From NCBI GenBank assembly GCA_943735955.1, contig OX030955.1, positions 6,038,269 through 6,102,268 of the forward strand: DNA of 64,000 nt, given 5' to 3'. Made by a program: the position numbers and the translations under genes. Below, in pieces: positions 1 to 13,064 of this stretch. How positions within the stretch are numbered: the first letter of the stretch is position 1; every line of letters begins with the position of its first letter. Source of the stretch: Piscicola geometra (lineage: Eukaryota > Annelida > Clitellata > Hirudinida > Piscicolidae). The notes beneath the pieces were generated by a model. That model did not search any database. It saw nothing but the letters and a program-made list of their open reading frames with translations, and was not told the origin of the DNA.

Positions 1-78
1 TAAATTAATATTATTAATTTTATCATAAGAGTATTGTTTATCAAGTACAATAAACATACGCCTTCTGGTTCATTCAAG

Positions 79-182
79 AGAATCCATATAGCGTTTCCTC
101 TGCTGATATTTGGTTTGTGCCAGAAGATTCTGTAATCCTCCACAATGGTGAGAGGAGATTTAAAGCTCTGGCGACCCTTTGA
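79..182 (+). CDS. possible terminal coding exon of an upstream gene
   Basis: A pyrimidine-rich stretch ending in AG at 77-78 is followed by an open frame that stops with TGA at 180-182. The translated piece contains the segment SSADIWFVPEDSVILHNG and looks protein-like rather than low-complexity. The same frame has a stop at 51-53, so an acceptor at 78 is the simplest reading. An AATAAA lies about 65 bp after the stop. The family is not recognised, and the rest of the gene would lie left of the window. Confidence 0.3.
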
Positions 183-692
183 TTGAGACACCAAGTGTGC
201 CATTTCGATAATTATACTTTTTTATTTTTTTGCTTGTTAGTTTAAATAAAAAAGAAACTTTAAAATGTTTAATTGATCTTTCAGAACATTCTTGTAAAAA
301 TATTTAAAATCTATTAAAAAGAATTTGAAGTTGGCGCTTTTGTTAAAATATATAAAAGTTTTATATTTTAAAAAATCAACTTTGAATACAATTTTATTCA
401 TGAACTTAAAATAAATTATTTATAAAAGGTAAAAATCTAAGCGTGGTCTTCAATACATTATTAAAAGATTTGTTTAATATCGGTAATTCTAATTCCAAGG
501 TGTGTCAAAAACTTTATAATTAAACTTCAAAACATTTAATTTCATATTTGAATAGTTATGTGAAAAATTGTTTAAAAAATAGTATTAAAAATATTATTGA
601 AAATTATTAATTTGTTTCCAATAGCAACCTAATTGAATTATACTTGTGTAACATTGTAGTCTAGCAAATAGTTGAAACAGTTGTCGAATAAT

Positions 693-3406
693 ATGACTAC
701 AGGACTGTCTGAATATGAATTCTTTGCGCAAAGATATTTTGCAGGGAGTGAAACAGCTGAAAATAAGGCTTTATCAGATGGAGAAGAGGAAGAGGAAGAA
801 GATGATGAAGCTGGAGAAGTTGGAGAAATTGGAGAAATTGGTGATGAAAAGAATCGAAAACAATCAAAAAAAGATAAGCTTTTCGAATATGACATCGAAT
901 TGCTAGCGGCTAAGGAATTCTTGAGTACGGATAAAAACTTGTGAGAAAACTATTTATTTATTTATTTATTAATCTAAAAAAAAGACCATTGTTTATAACT
1001 TTGCAAAGGCACAATAGATTTTAAACCTTTTCCACGGTTTGACTACGGAATGAATGGGAAACAAGATTATACGAAAATAATTTACCCTGCCCTTAATGTG
1101 TAGTATCATTGCCTAGTGAAGGTCTTGGTGGTAAATGTTGAAAAAATCCATATTACCCATTTATTTGTAAGCCAAACAGTGAAAAATGTTAAATCAATTG
1201 AATTTTTTAAAATTACATAAATCTACAATAGCATGTTTCTCTATGAACAATTTGTATATTACACTTTAACTTCAAAAACCTTCAAACCATTCCAGATATG
1301 AGCACATCAGCAACTTGTTAGTCGATATATTCACCATGAGACCAAAAAATGTGGTAGACATGTTTGAGCTGCTAAGTTTAGAAACTAAAAGTAAAAAAGA
1401 TGGCGAAGGTGAAACGTTCAAGATTGACACCTCCTCCATTAAAGTGGCTCTGGCGAAGATTCAGAAAAAGATCTTCGTTGTGAGCAGCTCTGTGTGAAAC
1501 GACTGTGTTACCACAGCTCTCATCGCTATTATCATCGTCATCATTATTATCGTCTTAATCCGTATCATCATCAGCATCATCATCAGCATCATCATCAACA
1601 CACCACTTCTTCTCCCCCTTCACTTCACTTTTCAATCCCACCCCCATTTCACCATTCTCCTCCACATCATCGCCATCAATCCACTCCTGCCACTCCGGCC
1701 ACTTTCCCACGCACAGACGGACGGAGGGGAGGGTGAGGAGGACGACGCGGAGGAGGGAGAGCCGCTGGTCGGCAACCTGATGCACACCTTCTACTCCTTC
1801 GAGCAGACGGGCGTTGGTCTGGGCAGTGAGGAGCTCTTCAAGGTCTTCCTCGCCCTCCGTCGTCTTGCCAGGGTGAGGATCGATGGAGGGAGGAGTGGAA
1901 TGGAGTCAGTGGAGGGAGTGGAATGGAGTCAATGGAGGGAGTGGTGGAGTCAGTGGAGGGAGTGGAATGGAGTCAATGGAGGGAGTGGTGGAGTAGGTGG
2001 AAGGAGTGGAATGGAGTCAATGGAAGGGAGTGGAATGGAGTCAATGGGAGAAGTGGCGGAGTCAATGGGAGGAGTGGAATGGAGTAAATGGAGGGAGTGG
2101 AGCAGTCGAAGTAAATTAAATTACAATTTATGTCTTGTTAATAAAATGAATTATTATAGCTATAATGATAATGATAATCATCGTCATATCACCATCATCA
2201 TTATCACCATAATCATCATCATCATCATCATCCTCATCCTCATCATCATCCTCATCATTATCATCATAACTAAGAAAAACAATAGAGTTGTATAAAGGAA
2301 GCTAGGCGACTTAATGGCTGAGTGGTGAAGTGGCATGTCTAAGGGTCGCTTAGCTGAATAGGGAGGTTTAAAAAATTAAAATGTGCAAATTAAAAGGGTG
2401 AATGAGTAAGTGAGTGAATGAGTGAGTGAATGAGTGAGTGACTGAGTGAGGGAGTGAGTGAGGGAGTGAGTGAATGATTGAGTGAGTGAGGGAGTGAGTG
2501 AGGGAGTGATTGAGTGGGTGAGTGAGTGAGGGAGTGAAGGATGGAGTGAATGAATGACGTTGATGCCTCTTCAAGGACAAGGGACTGACGAATGCGCGCT
2601 TCTGGGGCAAGATCTTTGGTCTGGAGCAGAACTACATCGTGGTGGAAGCTGATTACGTGGAGGGAGATGAGGAAGAGGAAGAAGAGGAGGCGGAAGAAGA
2701 GGCTGAAAATGTGAGTGGAGAGGGATGGGAGTGAGGTGAGGTAAAAGAGAAGTGGAGTTGGGATAAAGGTGTTGGGGGTACTAGTGGAAATGGTGGTAGA
2801 AATGGTGGTAACCGTGTAGTTGTAGTGCTTGTGGTGGCGGTCGATGTGGTAGTAGTAGTAATGATGTTGATTTCGAGACTAGAGAGTTGAAAGCGCTCAA
2901 TGATGCATGGGAACGACTTGCATTGCTTGACTGTTTGATGAAATGTCATGATGGGAGAGTGGTGAGAGACTGTTGCTGCATGGCATGCCATCCCGCAGGA
3001 GGAGCCGGAAGGAGGGGATGATGAGGAGGAAGAGGAAGGTGAGCATTGTTTATTATTATTAATACTTATTATTATTATTATTATTATTATTATGTTGGAG
3101 AGAACGATCAAAATGTGAAGTTGCAGCATGTGATGCTGGTGGTAGTGATCTTGAAACACAGTCGACCTTGAGAATGCTTGCAATCCTCTCTGACGTCACC
3201 CATTGAAGCTCGAACCAGCACCACTGCGGTGTTAAGCACCTCACACCGATAAAATCACATCAAATGGCCATCTTGCCTGCGTCAGTCTTGTTCTGCAGTC
3301 GTCTAACAGCACGAGTCTCCTGCCCTTACAAGCACTTAAACAGTTCGCGCCACAACGTCCCATAGGCACTCCCCGAACCTTCCCGCTGCTTGATGAGGCT
3401 TCTTTC

Positions 3407-3448
<42 letters not shown>

Positions 3449-4781
3449 GTCATCGTTGGAAGCCTCAGATGAGCAAGTGTCAGACCGTTCTGTCCGCTTG
3501 TCAGCCGATCAGGCCAGCTTATTATGTCAGCCTATCGTAAAACTATCAGCATGAACAACCACAGCAGAAGCAAATAAAAATACATACAACGGCAACACAT
3601 TAAAAAATACTAAAAATAACAACACATAAAACAAAACATACAACAACACATACAACAACAAATACAACAACACATACAACAACACATACAACAACACATA
3701 CAACAACACATACAACAACACATACAACAACACATACAACAACACATACAACAACACATACAACAACACATACAACAACACATACAACAACACATACAAA
3801 AATACATACAACAAAAAATACAATGACATCACAGTGATCCCTGTGATGCCACTGCCGAAGATCAACTTCAAGCACGCTCCGAGTCCCCCTGTCGAGGAGG
3901 CGGGAGAAGGTGTCAACCGCAAGATCTACTTCGTGTGCAACGACCCTGGCAAGCTGTGGACCCGTCTGCCCCCGGTCACTCCCAAGCAGATCCAGGTGAT
4001 GATGATTATGTTTAGTTTATATAGCGCCAAGGCAAACAACTGAAGCGCTGAAATGAGGAGGGGGACAGGAAGGAAGATGAAGGTGGTGAGGGTCGTGATG
4101 GAGGTTATCAGGGCTTTGGTGAGTTTGCTAGATGAAGATACATAAGGGGTGAAAGGATGAATGCAAAGTGATGTTTGTTGACGACCCTGCTGCCTCACTG
4201 CTGCAGATTGCGAGGAACATCTGCAAGTACTTCAGTGGCCGTCTCGACGCTCCTGTGGGTTGCATGAATGGTGAATGCATGCATGAATGAATAAATGGTG
4301 AATACCTTGAGAAAATAGAGACACCATGCATGCATGGTGAATGCACGAGGGAGAGAGATGAGGAGATGGTTTGCATTCACTGCCAGGTGATCTCCTACCC
4401 GCCCTTTCCTGGCCTCGAGGCAAACTACTTGAGGGCGCAAATCGCGAGGATTTCTGCCGCCACGCACGTCGCCCCACAAGGCTACTACGGCATGAACGAG
4501 GAGGAGGAGGAAGAGGAAATGACGCCAGAGAACCTCGAGATGGACCCTGACTTCGAAGCGCCCACCATGAAGGAGATGGCCGAGAAGAGTCTCGATGGCT
4601 GGGTGCACCAGGTGCCCTACATCCTGCCCCAGGTGGCTGCTGTACTGGTGGTGGTCGTGGTTGCTTTTGAGTTATGACTACTTAAAAAAGGTGAAGTTGA
4701 TGAGAGCGCACGAGCAAACTGCAACTTGATGACATTCAACCGTCTCAGGGTCGACTGACCTGGTGGAATCCAATGGGAGAT

Positions 4782-4816
<35 letters not shown>

Positions 4817-5491
4817 AGAAGAGATGGCAGTGACAGAAAAGAAGCCAGTAATAAGACCCCTTCCGGAAGTGGGACCACCGCTGCTGACGCCCCTCTCAGA
4901 AGACTCCATGGTGGAGGAGATGCTGCCGTGGACTGTGCAGTTGTCCTCGTGTCTCTTCCCCGAGCAAGGAGTCGTTGCTGTGCACTCGAACCTGTGGCCT
5001 GGTGCGCATGCCTTCTTCAACGGAGAGTGAGTCGTTGCTGTTGTTGTTGTTTTGTCTGTATGTATATGCGTGTATGTTTTCATGTATTTATGTATTCATG
5101 TGTGTATTTATGTATGTGCGTATGTTTTCATGTATGTATGTATTCATGTGTGTATTTATGTATGTGCGTATGTTTTCATGTATGTATGTATTCATGTGTG
5201 TATTTATGTATGTGCGTATGTTTTCATGTATGTATGTACGCCTGCAGAGAGTTCGACAACGTGTACATCGGCTTCGGCCTCAAGAGCATCGTCTCAGGCT
5301 TCTCGCCCATCATGCCATCCAGTCTGGCCTCCGAATACCCACCCTCGAATGACCTTGTGGAGGTGGATGACCCCTCCGTTGAAGAGGAGTTCCCGCCAGG
5401 AGGGGAGGAGGAGGAGGAGGCAGAGGAAGGTGGAGAGGATGATGAGGAAAAGGAAGATGACCAAGATGATGATGCTGCTAATGATGATTGA
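693..5491 (+). CDS. RSPH4A: radial spoke head protein 4/6 (RSPH4A/RSPH6A-like)
   Basis: Component of the radial spoke head of motile cilia and flagella, which links the central pair to the outer doublets and shapes the beat. Ten exons fit in phase: 693-940, 1296-1479, 1717-1872, 2576-2710, 2999-3038, 3835-3995, 4207-4254, 4387-4632, 4749-5026, 5248-5491, giving 579 residues. Family hallmarks are the N-terminal YEHISNLL...[10 protein letters not shown] block, [61 protein letters not shown], the exon-8 block [24 protein letters not shown], and a C-terminal [11 protein letters not shown] before a long acidic Glu/Asp tail. Acidic runs inside the protein are normal for the family. The start is the first ATG of the exon-1 frame. 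An AATAAA at 5615-5620 could end the transcript. Vertebrates have two paralogues (4A and 6A); which one this corresponds to cannot be said. Introns are packed with simple repeats. Confidence 0.93.
1885..2105. repeat. minisatellite in RSPH4A-like intron 3
   Basis: Imperfect tandem units of GGAGTGGAATGGAGTCAATG type begin shortly after the donor of exon 3. The intron continues with a CAT/ATC-rich block (about 2160-2265) and a GAGTGAGTGAGG array (about 2395-2545) that runs to within about 35 bp of exon 4. Confidence 0.85.
3046..3450. repeat. ATT and TTG trinucleotide arrays in RSPH4A-like intron 5
   Basis: A TATTAT run at 3048-3095 and a perfect (TTG)n run at about 3408-3447 both lie in the intron between exons 5 and 6. 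Confidence 0.8.
3625..3830. repeat. 15-bp tandem array (ACAACAACACATACA type)
   Basis: About a dozen copies of a 15-bp unit, AACAACACATACAAC in any phase, fill the last 200 bp of RSPH4A-like intron 5. The array ends a few bases before the acceptor at 3833-3834. Long Cys/Val-rich open frames on the other strand here are by-products of the repeat. Confidence 0.9.
5050..5240. repeat. 48-bp tandem repeat in RSPH4A-like intron 9
   Basis: About three and a half copies of a 48-bp unit rich in TGTATGTATG, with an internal GTATGTTTTCATG, occupy nearly the whole intron between exons 9 and 10. Confidence 0.85.
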
Positions 5492-7694
5492 GGGGTTTGA
5501 AGTGGGTTTCGTGGTACTTCAGTGTTTTATGTGAGTTTTAGACTTTTTGCATGCTGGCACAACTTTCGTATTCACAAAGTATTCACTGCATGTGACTTAA
5601 TTAGTCGACTAGACAATAAAAGACAAAAGCTGTTTATGAGAAAATGTATGAAACAAGAAAAAATAATTTGCTTAAGAAATAAGATGAAAAGCAATAAAAA
5701 GACAAGGGCAAACTAAATGAACACATATTGTTTTATTGCTCATATTATGTGATTATAAAAGTTGTATATTGGATGAACTTCTTTACCTTAACAAATACCG
5801 TTAATACGACTTAGTTTTGACATATTTTTTTGTCTTTTACAAATAAAGAATTTAAATTAGTTGAAAAGAAAATATTTTAAAATACTTAAAAAATAAATAA
5901 TTAAAATATTCTTGGTGCAAGAAAAATTTTATTTTGTCAATTTTCGAAAAAATCAGGTTGAGTTTCGAATGATTTTCAAACAGAACCGGTAAAACAGTTT
6001 GAAAAACCAACTAATCATCTATGAAGGGACGCACCAAAGATGCTTCCCCAAACCTCCACCAGAGCTTGCCCCAAGCACTTAAAGCAAACGCTCAGAAAGC
6101 AAGGACCTTCGACGCATGTGAACGACTCAGGAGAGCGAACGAGAGCCTATTGCAGGACGTGGTTGCATTGTAATGGTTTGTGACAATGGCGCAGTGGCAC
6201 GCACGAATGCCGTAATCTATAACGTAGAAGACAGCAGAGGCGATTGTTGCGTTGTTGAACGTGCAATTTTAAATGTTAACTCTAGAATGCCTGTGCAGTG
6301 AAGTGGTAGCAGAAGAGTAACATTGAGATTCTAGCAACATTAGGCGAATGATTAGTCGTGTGACCTTGAAACTTTAAGTTTCCGATCGTTTCGCTAGCTG
6401 GGAACTAGGTCAAGTTGGATTTAAAAAAGAAATCTTTTTGCACAGCGTTCAACTTGTGGGTTATTCAAGGAGGGTGTTAGTCTCATTGAACAGCGAGAAA
6501 ATCCTGCCTGAGACCACAAAGAGATGGTACCGAGATATCGCTGAGTCACTGAGTGGATCGAGGACTAAAGGATTGGTCTAAGAGGTAAGTTGTTTGAGAC
6601 TTTTTTCCGCAGTCAAGAGCTTTTCTTGATTTATTTGTTTGATTATCTTCGTGTTCTCCATGCTATCAATCTTCTACTCGTAATTGTAGGCTCACAAACG
6701 CCCCCACCTTCTTTATTTCCAAGATTCCAGCATAACAAGCATGCAATATTCTAATGGCAACATGATCTTCCGTTTAAGTTTTCAGTTTCAAGAGTAATAT
6801 TCTAAAAAATTAATATTAAAACACTTTATAATTTTTTTCTCTTTTTGTTCTTTTTTCTTCACTTTTTAAATAATTTATTGCATCATAAAGACTCCAAAAT
6901 CTTCCATAAATCAATGTTAAACATTTTAATGATTAAATAATTGCTTAGGTGTAATGCAATGCTTCAGTTGTAAGGCAATCGCTTTCTCGGATTGTTTACC
7001 GAATGTGAAGTATTCCAGGAATGGAGGAACTCGTCTTGTTGGTGTTTGTATCGCTAGGCCTCCTAATTTAAGAGACAAACTTCTATTAACGATTGCGATA
7101 AGAGTAAGCGGGATAAATAGCTTTTAGAAATGCTATTTAGAAACCGTATTTTTTTCTCATTTATCAGCCAAATTCCAAAAAAAACAATTCTATCTTGATT
7201 TTTTTGTATTTTAATTTATAAAAAAATTATAGTAAGAAAAAGTAGGTTTGACTTAAAAATAATACGTGAAAATCTTGTTGATGCAGGTTAATGTAATTGG
7301 CAACCTAAAAGCGCCTCAAACAGTCGCTGCAATCGCAGTGAACACAAAAATTGAGTTTGAGAGCAAGAAGTTTAAAAAGTAGAATATCAGTACATAAATC
7401 ACTTTGAAAAGACCAGTGATTTACTCAAGTGCTTCTTAAAGCCACTGTCAAATAGTATTATTATAGATGATCAAAACAAAGTTCAAGAAAAAAAATCTTT
7501 CAAATGGTGCGTCTTGTCCAGGGGCAAGACGCCCGTTTTGGTACCTTTGGGAAAATCGTTTTTTAACCTAGAAATTTTTTTTTTATAAAATGGAAAAAAG
7601 CTTACATAGCTAAGATATTGAAGTATTTAGGAAGAAGCAGTATTTAAAATCCCTAAACATGTGCATCTTGTCCTGCTCTCCCCTAATAATGACG

Positions 7695-7720
7695 AGCATT
7701 ATCATCATCATCCTCATCAC

Positions 7721-7770
<50 letters not shown>

Positions 7771-7782
7771 GCATCATCATCG
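7695..7782. repeat. (CAT/ATC)n microsatellite
   Basis: A long near-perfect ATC trinucleotide run. The bases just before it (AATAATGACGAGCATTAT) recur next to another microsatellite at about 21394. Confidence 0.9.
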
Positions 7783-9211
7783 AGCAGTGGCAGACAAGAG
7801 GTCAAAAGGCTTTCCTCCCGCGGCACGACGAAATGACTTTCCCACAGCTTTCCGCTCACTGCCCATGCTTTTGACTGCTTGACTTCATGCGTTGGCTGCC
7901 CTGGATCGACATACGGCGAAATTTGGTTGTCTTTATTACATTTTTGGTTTGCCGAGACGTTTTGGTCCTTTCATCGGAGATTCAGATTCATTTGAGGGCA
8001 TGCAAAGACATTGGCCAGTGAAAGTGAGCTGGTGTTTTTGAACCCTTTCGCTGATGCACTCTAGTCAGATTCGAGAATTGTTATAGTAGCGTTGAACCTG
8101 TACGGGCTTATATGCCACTTAAGCTTCTATAGAAACTGTTACAATCGAACCTGTAGCAATGAGTTTTAAACAAGCAAGAGTAGTCAGCCATTAAATTGAA
8201 AACCAAAAAGATACAAAGCTGTTTACTGCCAGTTTTGGCATTCCTTCTTGCCATAGACTGGACATGGTAGTTCGACGAGAGTGATGCATGCAACTCCTTG
8301 ATCGGAGCACTGACCAGAAACAATCGAAACGTGCACAAGAATGCACACAAGAATAAAACATCCAACCATAAACACACCTACAGACACGCACAAACAGAAA
8401 CATACATATAAAGATATATAGACATACACACACGTATCCAAAGAGAGGCACGCTCACTCACTGGTGCAGGCGCTTGAGCAGCGGAGAGACAGGTCTAATT
8501 GCACGCTTAGCCGATGCCAGGCGATATGCAGGCCATGAACACGACAAGTAATTACGAAGCTTCACCGAGAAAAACTACCATATAAATACTGATAAAAACA
8601 CAGATTTAAAGACAGATAAAAACACGTTTAGAAAAACAGAAACAAATATAGATACAAACACGGTTACAAATAAAGATGCAAATAAAAATACAAACACAGA
8701 TACAAAGATAGATACAAACACAGACACAACCACAGGTACAAACACGCGTGCTCCAAGCGACTAATTCTCCGGGTTTTGCATAAACTCCTTATCAGGACTT
8801 GTTTATGGGGCAGCACGAGTCCTCAGGCACGGATCCAGAGGGAGGGTATCATGGGCCCACCGCCCCTACCTTTCCCGCCCCTCCCAGTAACTCTACTTTT
8901 TTTTCTTCTGGGAAAGCATTAACTAAATGCTATGACGATTCCATTACTGGACCTCTTGCCGAGTCTTTTCTGAATCGGTCCTTGTTCTTTGTTGCCTTCA
9001 CTTACTCTTCATGCCATTCATCTCTCATGTCTTGATATCCTCGAGTGACTTTTTAATTATTTTATCTTGAAATAGTGAACATCCACCCCCACCCCCTCCC
9101 CCCCACACACACATACGGAGAAAAAAAAACACACACACACAAACACACACACACACACACACATTCACAAACACACACAGTAAATTCTTACATAAAGAAC
9201 AAAATAGATGC

Positions 9212-9532
9212 TTAAACAGTGGCTCGATACGAATGGATGTTGATGAAACAACGAGGCAAGTAAACGTTTGGATGCTTTTGGTCGTTTACAATTGTTGGTG
9301 TTTTTGTTGCAAGAATAACTGCTCGGTTTAAAGTGATGGTTGAATAATATTCCTCAAATAACAAACGTAATGAAAGTTCACTTGCATCGCTGTCTTCTTG
9401 ATTATTCTCAACAACTTTTGTGAATTGCACAGCAGGAGCAACATGATGTCTTGGTGGTCCCATCCCTTCTAAGAAATCTGTGTGCAAGACCTTCTCTAAA
9501 CTAGTGGTAAACTCTAGTTGTTCGAAATGCAA
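9212..9532 (-). CDS. unrecognised 106-codon open frame
   Basis: A single uninterrupted frame that is not low-complexity (it includes LEFTTSLEKVLHTDFLEGMG and FTKVVENNQEDSDASELSLR). No family is recognised and no flanking exons could be joined to it. It may be a fragment of a gene or transposon, or chance. Confidence 0.2.
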   Translation of the reverse strand: MHFEQLEFTTSLEKVLHTDFLEGMGPPRHHVAPAVQFTKVVENNQEDSDASELSLRLLFEEYYSTITLNRAVILATKTPTIVNDQKHPNVYLPRCFINIHSYRATV

Positions 9533-10451
9533 GCTGTTTTAGAACTTTTCGATTTATCAAAATCCTACAAAATAAAAAAGCATCATTTACTTGGGAAAGA
9601 TTAATAATCGAGTTAGATTGAGAGAGAAGAGAAGAGCATTTATTTTGTTGGAACCACCCAACAGTTGAAGAATCTTTGTTTTATCTTTCAAAAAATAAAT
9701 GTATTACCATTTTATTGAATGAATGTAGGCGTGCATTGGGAAACAGCAGGGTTCGCCTTTCTTAACCTTAGACACTTCTTCTATAAAAACAATTATTATA
9801 AGAACAATAATAATAAATTTAGTTTATTTTTAAATTTTTGATACAAATTATTCTAATAATACCATGGAGGAAAGCATAGAAGAGAGAGGGGAAGGGTGTC
9901 TTGGTGTGGAAGTTTTGAGGCCCAACAAAGAAGCAAATAAAGCATTTCTTAATGAATCACTTGGCAACCAATCTGCACTGATCATCAAGGTGATTTGAAA
10001 CGAAATTCTAGTTTCGGGATACGAGCAGGGTGTGCTGATGTTACTTCGTGGAATGAATAATCATTTGGAAACAATGGATCGATCATGAGTAACCCTCAAA
10101 AGCTTACGTGCCAAGGAATAATTAAAGCAATCGTGCAGAGAGATTGAAATGCATAAGTGAACGCTTGATGCTCCCATACGACGCCTCTTACGCAATTAAG
10201 ACGATTTATCTTTGAAGCTCAGTTCATTTCTACAGGCTATTAAAAGCAATTAGAAAAGAACACTGACCGGAATTCTCTAAAAACGCATTCTTTGCTCAAA
10301 GACTTGTAGTCAAGTAATGCAAGCCAGACACACTTTTGAAAACTTTTAATCACAAAAACATATATATATATATATATTTAAATATTTTAATTTTCCATTC
10401 TTTCTTCACTTCACCAGCAACAACAAAGACAACAACAACAATAGTGACACC

Positions 10452-13064
10452 ATGTCCTTCGTCAACAATTTCCAACACATAATACCATTCAGTACCAACA
10501 ACACTATTGTGTCCTTCTTCAACAACCTCAACACTCTCCACAACAACAACAACAGCTCCCTTCTGTACAACAGCACTTTCTTACATAACAATTCCTTCGA
10601 CAATTCATCTCATCTGGAGGAGGAGTGTGGTTTCACGATCCTCTCGATGCGTGAGAGCACCCAAATGACGACCTTCGTGTCGATTCTGATGGCGCTCATC
10701 ATCCTCCTCACTGTCGTCGGCAACCTCATGGTGATGATTTCCTTTCGCATCGAACCTCAAATCCGCACCATCTCCAACAGCTTCCTTTTGAGTCTGGCAG
10801 TGGCTGACCTGACCATAGGCCTGGTGTCCATTCCTCTCTTCTCCATGTACTTTTTCCTCGACTTCCACTGGCCTTTGCCGATGTTCTTGTGTGATGTGTA
10901 CTTATCGATCGACTACACAATGAGCAATGCTTCTGTAGCAAACCTCCTGGTCATCAGCTTCGACCGCTACTTCTCGGTCACTCGCCCGTTGACCTACAGA
11001 GTACGCAGGACTCCAACGAAGGCGGGCGTGATGATAGCGCTGGCCTGGATTGTTTCCATTCTGCTGTGGACTCCATGGATCATGCTGTGGCCACACATCG
11101 TGGAAGACAAGCGGGTGGACAACTGCTACATCGCCTTCATGGACACCTCCAGCATTGGAGGAGTGGTTCTTATCATGGTCACATGCATCGGCGCCTTCTT
11201 CCTGCCTGTCTTCATCATGTGCGTCTTGTACTTCAAGATCTACATGCTGACTGAGAAGAGGAAGAAGGGCTTCAAGGGTCTGCAAGGCTCACATGCCAAA
11301 CAGATTTCTGTCGACGAGTCCGAGGTGAGTGTCACTCATTCAGCCAGATTACAAAAATAAACTTGGTGTTTTATTTAACGTTATAAAATCATCAGATTAT
11401 TTGAAATTGAATATTTTAATGAAAAAGTAATGGCAATATGAACCAAACTTGCAATCCAGGACAAGACCAATGCCACAACGCCTCTGAAGAACTCAGCGAC
11501 GCCACAGAAGGAACTTCTCAAGAAGCCTCTGTTGCGGCACTTCAGCAGAAGTCCCAGCCAAAACTCCCGCTCTTCCTCGTTGAACAAGCAAGAGTCGAAC
11601 TCCCTCGAAGCGAAAAACAATAGCAAGATTGATGAGCAGAATGATGCGTCAAAAAATGATTTCAGCGGCAAAAAGTCAGAACGGACGAGCAGTACGAGCC
11701 GACTGGCGAACAAGGGAAGGTCTCCAGGCAAGGAGGAAAGCAGCATCGCCCTGCAGATGACGCAGAAGAAGAAGAAGAACGAGAAGAAGCAGGATCAGAA
11801 GGCTGCCAAGACGCTGAGTGCCATCCTGCTCGCCTTCATCATCACTTGGACGCCCTACAACGTCTTCACCGTCATCCAGACCTTCCACAAGTGCGCCATT
11901 CCACCAACACTCTACAACTTCGGTCAGTTGCTTTTCGAGGAGTTTCTTTGGTCTTCTATATACTTTTTTGCTAATTTTATTTTTTTATCTTCTTGTATCA
12001 TTTTAAAAGCTTGAGAAGGGTTGACAAAAACATATCTTTTAAAAATAGTATACCAAAAAACGAAATAAAAATAATTTCATCAATTTTCCTATAAATACTC
12101 TAAAAATCCTCTCTTTATTATCTGAGACGTCGCTTAATGCAAGTCAAAGTGAGTGAAGGAGACAGCGGATGCTTATTTAATTACGGCTGTAATTCCCTCC
12201 GAAGAAACTTGCTGGCAGTGGAGCAATAGATGCAAACATTTCTTTGTCACTTTCGCCATTTTTATTCTGAAAAACATTTTAAAAGTGAAATTTCCAATTT
12301 TCGCTTGATGTGTTTTTTATTGCTCATTGTTCTGCTCGACGAGTAAATGCGCCAACACAATCTGTACTGCACGGCTAGGCAGTCGTCGTTACATTTATCT
12401 TGCTTCGAGATGCAAGGAAGAAGAAATGCGTGGATGTGCTCCAAATGACAGAACGTCAATAAATGCTTGGAAGTTACGAGGATTAAGCTAGCAGTAAGGC
12501 ATGAAAGCACAACCGCTGAAAAACAACACGTCTTTCATATGAGAACAATTGCTCGCACAGCATCACATGCGAACTCGTGAAGATCTAGCATCTAGGCCAG
12601 TTATTATTATTATTGTAATGGCGTGCTTGCACCAACGAAGGAAACGTAACATAAATAAGCTCAGATGATGAATGTGTTATTTGTTAACGAGCCTCCGAGC
12701 AGATTCACCTTTGAGAGATTCAAATTTATATACTGCAGTGCTCCGGTGATGATGATTCAGGAGATTATGATGAAAAAAATTCTAGTTTTAAATCATCTTT
12801 CACTATCGCTTACTAGTGCTGTTACACCATCACTTTAGCCACTTCCACTGCCACCACTGCAGAAACCATTTTCACACCATTATTGAAACATTCACAATCA
12901 CTGCCAATAATACCAGCACAAATACCAACACCATCGCAGGTTACTGGCTGTGTTACTTGAACAGCACAGTGAACCCAGTGTTGTATGCTCTGTGCAACAA
13001 CCACTTCAGATCCGCCTTCCTGCGAATCCTCAGATGCCAGTGCAGGAAAAGATCCTCCAAATAA
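10452..13064 (+). CDS. mAChR: muscarinic acetylcholine receptor (class A GPCR)
   Basis: Plasma-membrane receptor for acetylcholine that signals through G proteins. Three exons fit in phase: 10452-11324, 11460-11922, 12940-13064, giving 486 residues. The first ~60 residues are Asn/Ser-rich with several N-glycosylation sequons. Visible signatures: D119 in TM2 (LAVADL), C147 before TM3, the amine-binding Asp D154 in the muscarinic-type TM3 segment [14 protein letters not shown] at 171-173, and TM6 [20 protein letters not shown] with W421, Y424 and N425. Asn at that last position is characteristic of muscarinic receptors. TM7 has C450, Y451 and N457-P458-x-x-Y461. The third loop (about 263-403) is basic and Ser-rich but only ~140 residues, at the short end for the family. 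Exon 3 adds TM7 and a short basic tail. Subtype and G-protein coupling cannot be read from this. Confidence 0.93.

Larger units (their letters stand above)
5492..10451. other. about 5 kb without a convincing coding gene; possible 5' leader of the receptor gene
   Basis: No coding homology was recognised. The 6000-6590 stretch is less AT-rich and ends in a consensus donor (AG|GTAAGT at 6582-6583). A clean acceptor (pyrimidines then CAG) sits at 10415-10417, 34 bp before the receptor ATG. This would fit a noncoding first exon spliced over about 3.8 kb to the coding exon, but that link is inference. Simple repeats: (CAT)n at about 7695-7782 and a CA-rich block at about 9110-9180. A run of GATACAAACACAG-like units lies at about 8590-8750. 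Confidence 0.45.

Noticed and set aside
3600..3922. Cys/Val-rich membrane or toxin-like protein on the - strand
   Set aside because: The frame is only the translation of a 15-bp tandem repeat in the RSPH4A-like intron, with all three frames open.
11066..11254. Alternative frames overlapping the muscarinic receptor on both strands
   Set aside because: They are shadows of a GC-rich coding exon whose main frame shows clear GPCR motifs.
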